A stretch of DNA of 64,000 bases from Flavobacterium coralii. GTDB lineage: Bacteria > Bacteroidota > Bacteroidia > Flavobacteriales > Flavobacteriaceae. Numbering within the stretch: position 1 is the first letter of the stretch; every line of letters starts with the position of its first letter. Shown piece after piece: positions 1 to 8,191 of this stretch. A model generated the notes under the pieces. That model saw only the letters and a program-made list of their open reading frames with translations. It did no database searches and had not been told where the DNA came from. The position numbers were made by a program, and so were the translations under genes. The stretch spans positions 186,001-250,000 of the forward strand of contig NZ_JAHDIU010000004.1 of the NCBI RefSeq assembly GCF_019891545.1. The letters are read 5' to 3'.

Positions 1-781
1 CCCATAGTGCCGATACACCGGCAGATATAGAGGCAAACAGCCCGGCATGAGATGAACCTACCATACGCACTGTACTTGTAGAACAGTTTTGCTCGTGGTC
101 GGCATGCAGTATAAACAGCTTGTCAAGCGCATCTACCACAACAGGGTTTGGCTTGTAAGGGCCTGTAGGCAATGCAAACATAAGCTGCATAAAGTTCTCT
201 ACATAACCTTTGGTGTTATCATAGTAGTTTAACGGGTAGCCCATAGCTTTCCTGTATGTCCAGGTAGCTATAACAAGGAATTTACCCATTGTTTTGCACA
301 CTGCCTCATACATCTCCTTATCATTGGCAACGTTAACCGATTTTGGGTTAAAAGCCGTAAGGGCACTTGTTAATGAAGCAAGCACACCCATTGGGTGGGC
401 TGTTTTAGGGAAGCCGTCGATGATGTTTTTCATCTCCTCATGAACAAGGGTGTACTTCCTTATTGTATTTTCAAACTTTTCAAGCTCGGCAGCTGTTGGC
501 AGTTCGCCAAAAATTAACAGGTAAGAAACCTCAAGGAAGTTTGACTTAGAGGCAAGGTCTTCTATGCTGTAACCCCTGTACCTTAGTATGCCCTGCTCGC
601 CATCAAGAAAAGTAATTGCACTCTGGCATGATCCTGAATTTTTATAACCCGGATCCAGGGTTATGGCGCCTGTTTCCCCGCGCAGTTTTTCAATATCAAT
701 GGCAACCTCGTTTTCGGTCCCCACCACAACAGGGAACTCATATTTTTTGCCATCAATCTCCAATGTAGCTATATTTGACAT
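1..781 (-). CDS. gltA: Citrate synthase, N-terminal part (runs off window start)
   Basis: Condenses oxaloacetate and acetyl-CoA to citrate at the entry of the TCA cycle, in the cytoplasm. About 260 N-terminal residues are present of a family usually near 425-430; the active-site half lies beyond position 1. Visible family landmarks are the opening MSNIATLEIDGKKYEFPVV, the stretch LRYRGYSIEDLA, and HPMGVLASLTSALTAF. The ATG at 779-781 is chosen because the family N-terminus begins exactly there. The gene stands alone, reading out of the window; its upstream region (782-896) is AT-rich. Identification is secure from sequence recognition; only completeness is unknown. Confidence 0.95.
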   Translation of the reverse strand, partial: MSNIATLEIDGKKYEFPVVVGTENEVAIDIEKLRGETGAITLDPGYKNSGSCQSAITFLDGEQGILRYRGYSIEDLASKSNFLEVSYLLIFGELPTAAELEKFENTIRKYTLVHEEMKNIIDGFPKTAHPMGVLASLTSALTAFNPKSVNVANDKEMYEAVCKTMGKFLVIATWTYRKAMGYPLNYYDNTKGYVENFMQLMFALPTGPYKPNPVVVDALDKLFILHADHEQNCSTSTVRMVGSSHAGLFASISAGVSALW

Positions 782-896
782 GTTGGTAGTGATGTTATAA
801 TGATTGTAAAATAATAATTCCTGCGAATTTAATAAATTAGAATTTATTTATGAAGAAAAGTACTTATTAAAATCGTTAATTCTGCATATAAATAAC

Positions 897-926
897 AAAA
901 GTCGATACCCGTTGGTATCGACTTTT
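897..926 (-). terminator. Strong hairpin terminator downstream of the LRR gene
   Basis: A perfect 13-bp stem (897-909 with 914-926) closes a four-base loop CGTT. On the minus strand it is followed by a T-rich run, which fits intrinsic termination of the leucine-rich-repeat gene that ends at 973. Confidence 0.75.
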
Positions 927-943
927 GACAATTTTATAATGAT

Positions 944-961
944 TTATCCTTTTTAGGATAA
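944..961 (-). terminator. Second small hairpin after the LRR gene
   Basis: A 7-bp stem, TTATCCT with AGGATAA, closes a TTTT loop just beyond the stop codon at 973. It may act together with the larger hairpin at 897-926. AT-rich and weak on its own. Confidence 0.4.
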
Positions 962-972
962 AATTTAAAAGT

Positions 973-3252
973 TTATTGCTTAACCAGTTTCAGTACACTA
1001 CTGCCTTTTTCAGTAGTAATTTTCACAAAATACAGACCGGACTGCCTCGCTGAAACATCTAAAACAGACGACTGACCCGAATATAAAAGCCTGCCCTGCG
1101 CATCATAAAGCTCTGCCTGTAGTACAGTATGTTGCGTTTCTATATTTACAACATCTGTTGCAGGGTTAGGGTAAAGCAGCACATCATTATTTACTTCAAA
1201 ATCAGGTGTACTTAGCGCTGTAAAAGCCGTTTGTGCTTCGTTTGTCTGTACAGGAGCATTATAATCAAAATAAACAGACGACTGCTGCATTACGACGTCA
1301 TTTTCCTGCAATGTGCTTACTGTTTTTATTTTAAACAGCAGGCTGCCTTTACCATTTACCGGAAGGTTTATATCGCCGAAATAAAACTCTGCCTCGTTAC
1401 CTTTAATCCTGGTCTGTACGGTGTGGCTTGCATACATCAGTTGCAGCGAGCTGATATCAAACTGTTCGGGATTAATGCTATTTTTTATCATAACAAATCC
1501 GGCAGAAGTTGTTCCCGTATTCTGGAAGTTTACGCTATAATACAGGTACTCCCCTATCCTGCTTATATGTTCAAAATCTCCCTGCAGGCAGGTAATCTCT
1601 AAAGGGTCATATACGTCTGCCACTACCTGTTTAAAAGTAAAGTTATTATCTTCTATGGTTTCATCTCCTGCAACAGGCGCCTGGCTAACGCTGAAGGTAA
1701 TCTCATCCCCTGCATTAACGGCAGGCTCATCAGCAGGGCTGTTAAGGCTTAACGTTGCAAATACACTTCTCGACTGAAAGGGCTGCAAATCAGTATAGTC
1801 CCATGTTATAGAACCGGGAGAGGCGCTAAGCGGGATATTAGACTGTACGAAATCGAAAATATCAGCATCATACGTAAGCGTAAAATGACCTGATACAACC
1901 TGGTTGCCTTTGTTCCTGCATACTACACGGTAGGTGGCATTAGAACCGGGCACTGCATCACCTACAGGATAAACAACTACCTCTACATCGGTATGGGTGC
2001 CGTTTGCGGCTACGCAAAAATCCTGTTGGGTAATACTGCTGTTCTCTTCATCAAAAGTAATTGTAGCCTCATTTGGTGTAAGTGTAAACCACTCCTGGTT
2101 CTCCAATTGGGGTGTAACAATAAAATTACCTGCGCCTGTAAAAAACACATAGCCCCCCTGCGTACTGCTAAAGGTATTACTGCCATCAGCACCACCTGCC
2201 ATGCCTATACCTGTAATACCTGTAACGCCATCTGCCTCATCACAACCGTTACTGTCGGCATCAAAAGAAAATACTCCTGTAATAGCATTTTTAGCCCCGC
2301 CCGGCGCAAATGAACAATAGCTGCTTGTAAACATGTGGGTATTAAATTCATTCGGCTCGGGTAGTAAGATTTCATTGCCCTCGTCAATGCAAACATACAG
2401 CGGGTTCTCCGCATCCGATTCGAGGTCAAGATTCAGTGAGTTATATGCTTCAACGCCGTTTTTAAGATTCAGGTATTTTGGGCCGGATGCCAAATTAAAA
2501 TCAAGCAATAGCGACTCGAGCATAGTGCATCCGCTTAAATCAAGCTCCGAAGGCCCTTCGGTGTGTCCCGTAATATCAATATACGTGAGTACAGGCTTTT
2601 CATCAAAAATTACTACAGGTGCTACCGGCGAATTATTAATGGCTACATATTGCAAACCCGCACAAGCCGTCAGGTTATACTCCGCAACTGGCACACTTGT
2701 AATGTTCAATGTTTCTAAACCTGTCAACTGCAAAAAGTCTATTGCATCTATAGCCGTATTTGCCAGCACAAGGCTTTTTAAGCCCGTTAACCCGGTAACA
2801 TCAAGAGCTTCGTTAACAAAAAAACTATCAGCAATGGTCAAACTCTCAAGCGCTGAAAGCCCTTGTATGTTTAAGATGTTTACACCTGCTGCTGCACCTG
2901 CATTTATAAAAGTAAGGTCTTCAAGGTTTGTAAGTGCGGTCAGTTCAATTGTTGTATTGAGTGCATTACAATATTCAAAAAACAGGCTGCGCAAATTGGT
3001 AAAAGCCTCTATACCCGTTATAGAAGCCATTTCTCCGGTTATGGTTAATTCCCAGACTGCTTCCGCTTCTTCAATTTGTATTTCGTTATCATCATTGGCA
3101 TCTATAACTACAGGGTTACCCTCTGCATCTGTACCCGATGCTTCTAATAAAAACTGTTTAAATGCTGTATCGGGAATATCAACATTTTGTGCATTAGCAG
3201 CTATACCGCCTATTAAAATGAGTGAAAGAAGTAATTTTATTTTCATAGACAA
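973..3252 (-). CDS. Secreted leucine-rich-repeat protein with type IX sorting tail
   Basis: A 759-residue exported protein, probably a surface or extracellular adhesin or binding protein; the ligand is unknown. It opens with a Sec signal peptide (residues 1-22, ending ANAQ). Next comes a run of about ten irregular leucine-rich repeats (roughly 80-300, e.g. LTGLKSLVLANTAIDAI). A region containing SSYCSFAPGG follows, of the kind found before the DUF7619-like beta domains of flavobacterial T9SS substrates (family name from memory). The C-terminus is a type A sorting domain: LLYPNPATDVVNIET, then SGLYFVKITTEKGSSVLKLVKQ at the very end. The substrate would be carried across the outer membrane by the type IX system, whose PorT homologue is at 24.4 kb. 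A second ATG two codons downstream is an equally good start. It is a single-gene unit ending in hairpins at 897-961. Confidence 0.85.
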   Translation of the reverse strand: MSMKIKLLLSLILIGGIAANAQNVDIPDTAFKQFLLEASGTDAEGNPVVIDANDDNEIQIEEAEAVWELTITGEMASITGIEAFTNLRSLFFEYCNALNTTIELTALTNLEDLTFINAGAAAGVNILNIQGLSALESLTIADSFFVNEALDVTGLTGLKSLVLANTAIDAIDFLQLTGLETLNITSVPVAEYNLTACAGLQYVAINNSPVAPVVIFDEKPVLTYIDITGHTEGPSELDLSGCTMLESLLLDFNLASGPKYLNLKNGVEAYNSLNLDLESDAENPLYVCIDEGNEILLPEPNEFNTHMFTSSYCSFAPGGAKNAITGVFSFDADSNGCDEADGVTGITGIGMAGGADGSNTFSSTQGGYVFFTGAGNFIVTPQLENQEWFTLTPNEATITFDEENSSITQQDFCVAANGTHTDVEVVVYPVGDAVPGSNATYRVVCRNKGNQVVSGHFTLTYDADIFDFVQSNIPLSASPGSITWDYTDLQPFQSRSVFATLSLNSPADEPAVNAGDEITFSVSQAPVAGDETIEDNNFTFKQVVADVYDPLEITCLQGDFEHISRIGEYLYYSVNFQNTGTTSAGFVMIKNSINPEQFDISSLQLMYASHTVQTRIKGNEAEFYFGDINLPVNGKGSLLFKIKTVSTLQENDVVMQQSSVYFDYNAPVQTNEAQTAFTALSTPDFEVNNDVLLYPNPATDVVNIETQHTVLQAELYDAQGRLLYSGQSSVLDVSARQSGLYFVKITTEKGSSVLKLVKQ

Positions 3253-3354
3253 TTTGTTGAGATAGATTTTACAGCAGCTAATATAAAGCTAATTTTGCTA
3301 TTTATTTGCGATTGAAAGTTAACGAACAAAGAAGAATTAACGAGCGGCAAACGT

Positions 3355-3362
3355 TACTTTTG
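3355..3362 (+). promoter_or_regulatory. -7 box for the 77-residue gene
   Basis: TACTTTTG matches the Bacteroidota -7 consensus TAnnTTTG, 18 bases before the ATG at 3381. No good -33 TTG lies at the usual spacing, so strength is uncertain. Confidence 0.45.
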
Positions 3363-3380
3363 TCTTAAGCTGAAATAATT

Positions 3381-3614
3381 ATGAGAAAAATAAAACTGAT
3401 ATGGGATTTTAGGGGGCCTGCAGCAGCAAAGACAGCCGAGCACCACGAAAAACATTTAAAAGAGTATATCGCTATTGAAAAGCTGCCACTGAATATTACC
3501 GGATTTGATATCATCAATGATATGCATGCTACCGCTTGGATGGTGGTAACAGATGAACACATGATAACCGTGCGCGATGCACTAAAACCGCACAGAGGGG
3601 AAGTAGCCTCTTAA
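3381..3614 (+). CDS. Small conserved protein of unknown function (77 aa)
   Basis: I do not recognise a characterised family. The protein is soluble, without signal peptide or membrane segment. It opens MRKIKLIWDFRGPAAAKTAE, then carries a histidine cluster (H21, H22, H25 in EHHEKHLKEY) and a beta-rich second half (HATAWMVVTDEHMITVRDAL) that suggests a compact alpha-beta fold. A -7 box sits at 3355 and a terminator hairpin follows, so it is a monocistronic real gene. Its stop codon overlaps a palindromic G/C-rich repeat. Proteins with this opening are, from memory, common in flavobacteria as hypotheticals; that needs a search. Confidence 0.75.
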   Translation: MRKIKLIWDFRGPAAAKTAEHHEKHLKEYIAIEKLPLNITGFDIINDMHATAWMVVTDEHMITVRDALKPHRGEVAS

Positions 3615-3642
3615 AAGCCCCCTAACCCCCAAAGGGGGAATC
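3613..3642 (+). repeat. Solitary REP-like palindrome (CCCCC-AAA-GGGGG)
   Basis: The element reads AAAAGCCCCCTAACCCCC, then AAA, then GGGGGAATC. It forms a short C5/G5 hairpin after an AGCCCCC lead. It starts on the stop codon of the upstream gene. It closely resembles both arms of the paired element at 18377-18477, and is conspicuously GC-rich compared with the surrounding intergenic DNA. Confidence 0.7.
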
Positions 3643-3675
3643 AGAAAACAGTAGCAGTAAACAGCAGACAGAAAA

Positions 3676-3696
3676 AAACCTGCAAAATGCAGGTTT
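3676..3696. terminator. Bidirectional terminator between the 77-aa gene and recQ
   Basis: A 9-bp stem AAACCTGCA/TGCAGGTTT closes an AAA loop, with A-tracts before and T-tracts after. It can serve the convergent genes ending at 3614 (plus) and 3738 (minus). Confidence 0.7.
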
Positions 3697-3737
3697 CTTT
3701 TATCTGTTAACTGTAAGCGGAATACTGTATACTATAA

Positions 3738-5933
3738 TTAATTCGCCACCTCGCTAATAAACTTAATACGCATCAGCCTTAGCTCTTCGGTATCATAATC
3801 GCCGTCAAACTCTTTAAGGGCATCTTTTATATTATCAGATTCCGACTCCATGAAATAATCGTGTATTTCTTCCTGCTGGTCGTCATCCAGTATTTCGTCT
3901 ATCCAGTATTTTATATTAAGGCGCGTGCCTGAATATACTATCTGCTCCATTTCTTTAAGCAGGGCATCCATATCAAGCCCTTTAGCCCTCGCAATATCAT
4001 TAAGCGGCAGCTTGCGGTCTATATTCTGTATAATATACAGCTTAAGCCCCGAGTTAGCCCCTGTTGATTTCACCACAAGATCGTCCGGCCTTACAATATC
4101 GTTATCTTCTACATAACGGGCAATCAGGTCAACAAACTCTTTACCGTATTTCTTTGCCTTGCCCTCGCCTACACCGTGAACGCCGCTTAGCTCCTCTACG
4201 CTGGTAGGGTACTTAAGCGCCATATCTTCCAGCGACGGGTCCTGAAAAACCACAAATGGCGGTACTCCGAGTTTTTTTGCCACTTTTTTACGAAGGTCTC
4301 TCAGCATACCTGTAAGCACCTCATCAGATGTGCCTGATGATTTGGATGCCGTAACAGTTGTTTCCTCATCATTTTCATTATAGTCATGGTCTTCGCTCAT
4401 CATGAACGACACCGGCGATGATATAAATGATTCACCTTTACCGGTAAGTTTGATAACGCCGTAAGATTCTATATCTTTAGAGAGATAACCTTCTACAAGC
4501 ACCTGCCTTAGCAGTGCCATCCAGTATTTTTCATCGTGAGCGGCACCTTTTCCAAAAAATGGCTGGGCGTCAGTTTTATGCGATTTTATTACCGCGTTTA
4601 CCTTACCAATAAGGGTAAAAATAATTTCTTTTGCTTTATACAACTGGCGGGTATCCCTGACGGTTTCAAGCAGCATAACCACTTCGTCTTTGGCTTCCAC
4701 CTTCTTTTTAGGATTACGCACGTTGTCATCCATATCAGCGCCCTCTCCTGTCTCCTCGTCAAACTCTTCACCAAAATAGTGCAGCAGGAACTTTCTGCGA
4801 GACATAGAGGTTTCGGCATAGGCCACCACCTCCTGTAATAATGCATACCCTATTTCCTGCTCAGCTATCGGCTTGCCGCTCATAAACTTTTCGAGCTTCT
4901 CTATATCTTTATAAGAATAATAAGCAAGGCAATGCCCTTCTCCGCCATCGCGGCCTGCACGGCCTGTTTCCTGATAGTAGCTTTCTAATGATTTTGGTAT
5001 ATCGTGGTGTATTACAAACCTTACATCAGGTTTATCTATACCCATACCAAAAGCAATAGTAGCCACTACCACATCTACATCTTCCATCAGGAACATATCC
5101 TGGTGCTTTGCCCTTGTTTTAGCATCAAGCCCTGCGTGGTAAGGCACGGCACTAATGCCGTTTACCTGCAATACCTGTGCTATCTCCTCCACCTTTTTAC
5201 GGCTAAGGCAGTATATTACACCTGATTTGCCCTTATGCTGGCGGATGAAGCGTATAATGTCTGATTCTACGTTTTTTGTCTTGGTACGTACCTCATAATA
5301 CAGGTTCGGCCTGTTAAACGATGCCTTATATACATCGGCATCGGTCATATCAAGATTTTTAAGTATATCTTCCTGCACCTTTGGGGTAGCGGTAGCTGTA
5401 AGGCCGATTATTGGTACATCCCCCAGTTGTTTTATAATACTGCGCAGGTTGCGGTACTCCGGGCGGAAATCATGCCCCCACTCAGATATACAATGCGCTT
5501 CGTCTATCGCAACAAAAGAAAGCGGAACACCTTTCAGGAAATTTACATATTCTTCTTTGGTAAGCGATTCGGGTGCTACATATAAAAGTTTGGTTATACC
5601 CGATGTAATATCGTTTTTAACCTGGTTAACCTCGGTTTTGGTAAGCGATGAGTTAAGCACGTGTGCCACACCGTTTTCTGACGAAAGGCTGCGTATGGCA
5701 TCAACCTGGTTTTTCATTAGCGCTATAAGCGGAGACACCACAATTGCGGTACCTTCTAAAACGAGCGCGGGCAACTGGTAACATAAAGACTTACCACCGC
5801 CTGTAGGCATTATCACAAAGGTATTGCGGCCCGAAATTATACTGCGAACAACATCTTCCTGGAGGCCTTTGAAATTGTTAAAACCAAAATATTTTTTTAA
5901 CTCTTTGTGTAAGTCAATTTCGGTTGATTTCAT
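3738..5933 (-). CDS. recQ: ATP-dependent DNA helicase RecQ (zinc cysteines absent)
   Basis: A 3'-5' superfamily 2 helicase for recombination and fork repair. It is 731 residues. The ATPase core carries motif I TGGGKS (44-49), the DEAH box (144-147), and the arginine-finger region GRAGRDG (324-330). An RQC winged helix follows, then an HRDC domain at about 538-608 (with HGVGEGKAKKYG) and a C-terminal extension rich in acidic residues. The oddity is the RQC zinc-binding site: where E. coli has TCRRLVLLNYFGE...PCGNCDIC, this protein has MSRRKFLLHYFGE (377-389) and TGEGADMDDN (395-404), so all four cysteines are replaced. The helicase motifs are intact, so it is expected to be active. It is transcribed divergently from the sugar-phosphate isomerase gene. 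Confidence 0.95.
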   Translation of the reverse strand: MKSTEIDLHKELKKYFGFNNFKGLQEDVVRSIISGRNTFVIMPTGGGKSLCYQLPALVLEGTAIVVSPLIALMKNQVDAIRSLSSENGVAHVLNSSLTKTEVNQVKNDITSGITKLLYVAPESLTKEEYVNFLKGVPLSFVAIDEAHCISEWGHDFRPEYRNLRSIIKQLGDVPIIGLTATATPKVQEDILKNLDMTDADVYKASFNRPNLYYEVRTKTKNVESDIIRFIRQHKGKSGVIYCLSRKKVEEIAQVLQVNGISAVPYHAGLDAKTRAKHQDMFLMEDVDVVVATIAFGMGIDKPDVRFVIHHDIPKSLESYYQETGRAGRDGGEGHCLAYYSYKDIEKLEKFMSGKPIAEQEIGYALLQEVVAYAETSMSRRKFLLHYFGEEFDEETGEGADMDDNVRNPKKKVEAKDEVVMLLETVRDTRQLYKAKEIIFTLIGKVNAVIKSHKTDAQPFFGKGAAHDEKYWMALLRQVLVEGYLSKDIESYGVIKLTGKGESFISSPVSFMMSEDHDYNENDEETTVTASKSSGTSDEVLTGMLRDLRKKVAKKLGVPPFVVFQDPSLEDMALKYPTSVEELSGVHGVGEGKAKKYGKEFVDLIARYVEDNDIVRPDDLVVKSTGANSGLKLYIIQNIDRKLPLNDIARAKGLDMDALLKEMEQIVYSGTRLNIKYWIDEILDDDQQEEIHDYFMESESDNIKDALKEFDGDYDTEELRLMRIKFISEVAN

Positions 5934-5971
5934 TATTTATTAATCCTATATTTACATAAATTTGCAGAACC

Positions 5972-6001
5972 TAAAGATACAAAAATCTTTAATACCCGCA
6001 A
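5972..6001 (-). promoter_or_regulatory. Promoter of recQ
   Basis: On the minus strand TTG, 19 bases, then TATCTTTA: one base off the Bacteroidota consensus TTG-N17-23-TAnnTTTG. It lies 39-68 bases upstream of the recQ ATG. On the plus strand TAAATTTG (5957-5964) could be the -7 box of the divergent isomerase gene, though its -33 partner is weak. Confidence 0.6.
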
Positions 6002-6022
6002 CTTTTTAAACACGTATAAAGT

Positions 6023-6988
6023 TTGATAAATACCGACTCCATACTGGCTTCCGCCAAAAAAACCATACTTTCTGAAAGCGAGAGCATTGCCGCCCTTACC
6101 CAGTATCTTGACAACGATTTTGCCAGTGCGGTGCAAACTGTTTACAACACAAAAGGCAGGGTTGTGGTAACAGGCATAGGCAAAAGCGCCATTATTGCCT
6201 CTAAAATTGTTGCCACACTTAACTCTACCGGAACACCTTCGTTATTCCTGCACGCAGCAGAAGCCATTCACGGCGACCTTGGTATAGTTCAGCCCGGAGA
6301 TGTGGTAATATGCATCTCTAAAAGCGGCAACAGCCCCGAGATTAAAGTGCTGGCTCCGTTATTAAAACGCTACGGCAACATACTTATTGGCATGACAGCC
6401 AACAAAAATTCTTTCCTTGCGAAAGAATCCGATTTTGTAATGCATGCGTATGTTGATAATGAGGCCTGCCCAAACAACCTTGCGCCTACCAACAGCACAA
6501 CGGCACAGCTTGTAATGGGCGATGCCCTTGCGGTATGCCTGATGGAAATGCGTGGCTTTACAGCCGAAGATTTTGCTAAGTACCACCCCGGTGGTGCGCT
6601 GGGTAAAAAGCTGCTGCTTCGTGTGGGCGATATGCTTGATGATACCCATAAGCCACAGGTAACCCCTGACTGCAGCATTAAAAAGGCAATTGTGGAGATT
6701 AGTGAAAAAAGGCTTGGCGTTACGGCGGTTGTAGAAGATAATAGAATAGTAGGTATTATAACGGATGGCGACATAAGGAGGATGCTTAACGACCGTGATA
6801 ATATTGCGGGTGTAACGGCTGCTGATATTATGACAGCCAACCCAAAAACCATTCGTACCACAGACCTTGCAACAGATGCACTTAACCGGATGGAGAACTT
6901 TGCCATTACGCAACTTGTAGTGGCAGATGAGGGCGAATATAAAGGCATACTGCACCTGCACGATATATTAAAAGAAGGAATAGTATAA
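6023..6988 (+). CDS. kdsD: Arabinose-5-phosphate isomerase (KpsF/GutQ/KdsD family)
   Basis: Interconverts ribulose-5-phosphate and arabinose-5-phosphate, the first step toward the Kdo of LPS. It is 321 residues, the usual length. It has an N-terminal SIS sugar-isomerase domain (about 36-170) with GIGKSAIIASK and HAAEAIHGDLG, then two CBS repeats (about 205-320). The start is TTG at 6023: an in-frame TAA lies six bases upstream (6017-6019), there is no ATG nearby, and the family N-terminus begins here. It heads a tight operon (one base to tatC, then an AhpD-like gene and lptB). The co-location with lptB fits an LPS role. Confidence 0.9.
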   Translation: MINTDSILASAKKTILSESESIAALTQYLDNDFASAVQTVYNTKGRVVVTGIGKSAIIASKIVATLNSTGTPSLFLHAAEAIHGDLGIVQPGDVVICISKSGNSPEIKVLAPLLKRYGNILIGMTANKNSFLAKESDFVMHAYVDNEACPNNLAPTNSTTAQLVMGDALAVCLMEMRGFTAEDFAKYHPGGALGKKLLLRVGDMLDDTHKPQVTPDCSIKKAIVEISEKRLGVTAVVEDNRIVGIITDGDIRRMLNDRDNIAGVTAADIMTANPKTIRTTDLATDALNRMENFAITQLVVADEGEYKGILHLHDILKEGIV

Positions 6989-6989
6989 C

Positions 6990-7808
6990 ATGGCAAAAAG
7001 AGTAAAGAAAGAAGCCGGTGATATGTCGTTTATGGATCACCTTGAAGAACTGAGGTGGTTACTGATAAGAAGCACAATTGCCATTGTTATTGGCGGCCTT
7101 GTTGCCTACAGCTTCAGCGACTTTATATTTGATGAAATTATATTTGCACCCAAAAGCGGCGACTTTATTACCTATCGTATTTTTTGCGATATAGCTACAA
7201 AATATGACCTTGACAAAAGCTTTTGTATGGATGAGCTGCCGTTCGAAATACAAAGCCGCACGCTCGACGGGCAGTTCAGCACCGATTTATGGACGGCTGT
7301 AACCGCAGGTTTTATACTTGCCTTCCCTTTTATACTTTGGGAGTTCTGGAAATTTATAAGACCGGCGCTATATGACAATGAGCGTAAGTATGCCATTGCA
7401 TTTCTGTTCTCAACATCCATATTATTCTTTTTAGGAGTACTGTTCGGGTACTACCTTATCACCCCACTTTCACTTAACTTTTTGGGCAACTACCGCATTA
7501 GCAGTATCGTAAAAAATGATATAGACCTTCAGTCATATATAAGCGTGATAAAAACCACTGCTATTTCCTGCGGGCTCGTTTTTGAACTGCCCATAGTAAT
7601 GTACTTCCTTTCCAAGCTTGGGCTGGTTACTGCTGCAACCATGCGCAATTTCAGGAGGTATGCATACGTTATTATGCTTGTAATTGCTGCTGTGGTTACC
7701 CCGCCGGATGTAGTTAGCCAGTTGATTGTAACCATACCGTTGGTTATACTGTATGAAATGAGCATACTTATTGCATCGAGAATGAACCGCACACCTAAAA
7801 CATCTTAA
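6990..7808 (+). CDS. tatC: Sec-independent protein translocase TatC
   Basis: Twin-arginine signal receptor and core of the Tat translocon in the inner membrane, which exports folded proteins. It is 272 residues, with the TatC hallmark MSFMDHLEELR near residue 12 and six hydrophobic segments. A longer periplasmic loop (FAPKSGDF... to DGQFSTDLW) follows the first helix, as I recall being usual in Bacteroidota. The ATG is one base after the stop of the isomerase gene, so translation is probably coupled. No tatA/B gene is in the window. Confidence 0.95.
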   Translation: MAKRVKKEAGDMSFMDHLEELRWLLIRSTIAIVIGGLVAYSFSDFIFDEIIFAPKSGDFITYRIFCDIATKYDLDKSFCMDELPFEIQSRTLDGQFSTDLWTAVTAGFILAFPFILWEFWKFIRPALYDNERKYAIAFLFSTSILFFLGVLFGYYLITPLSLNFLGNYRISSIVKNDIDLQSYISVIKTTAISCGLVFELPIVMYFLSKLGLVTAATMRNFRRYAYVIMLVIAAVVTPPDVVSQLIVTIPLVILYEMSILIASRMNRTPKTS

Positions 7809-7813
7809 GAATT

Positions 7814-8179
7814 ATGGCAGACCTTGTACAGGACTTTAACGATTACCGCAGCAGGATGAACGACAAGTTGCTGGCGGATAATAATAAGATTATTAAGCGT
7901 ATCTTTAACCTTGACACCAATGCCTATATGGAGGGTGCGCTTGATGTTAAAACAAAAGAACTGCTTGGCCTTGTGGCTTCGGCAGTACTGCGCTGCGACG
8001 ATTGCATTAAGTATCATCTGGAAACCAGCTACAAAGAAGGATTAACCAAAGAGCAGGTAGTAGAAGCACTGGGAATTGCAACACTTGTGGGCGGTACAAT
8101 TGTAATACCGCATTTAAGGCGTGCTTATGAATTTTGGGAAGCACTGGAAAGCCACTACGGTGCCGGCAATGCCGAATAA
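7814..8179 (+). CDS. AhpD-like carboxymuconolactone decarboxylase family protein
   Basis: A 121-residue all-alpha protein of the CMD/AhpD superfamily. The motif C61-DD-C64-IKY-H68 is the redox-active CxxCxxxH of AhpD-type thiol peroxidase or reductase proteins, so a thiol-disulfide or peroxide-defence role is more likely than decarboxylation. The glycine-rich helix LGIATLVGGTIVIPHLRRA follows. It lies five bases after tatC and 12 before lptB in the same operon. Substrate and partner are unknown; the link to its neighbours may only be co-transcription. Confidence 0.85.
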   Translation: MADLVQDFNDYRSRMNDKLLADNNKIIKRIFNLDTNAYMEGALDVKTKELLGLVASAVLRCDDCIKYHLETSYKEGLTKEQVVEALGIATLVGGTIVIPHLRRAYEFWEALESHYGAGNAE

Positions 8180-8191
8180 AACAACAGGATA

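Noticed and set aside
2333-3265. 310-codon open frame on the plus strand, antisense to the LRR protein
   Set aside because: Composition is that of a shadow frame: Ser/Ala-rich, no domain, no promoter, and the opposite strand encodes a clear signal peptide plus sorting tail.
6370-6996. 208-codon minus-strand frame opposite the isomerase gene
   Set aside because: Ser/Ile-rich antisense shadow; the plus-strand gene has complete SIS and CBS motifs.
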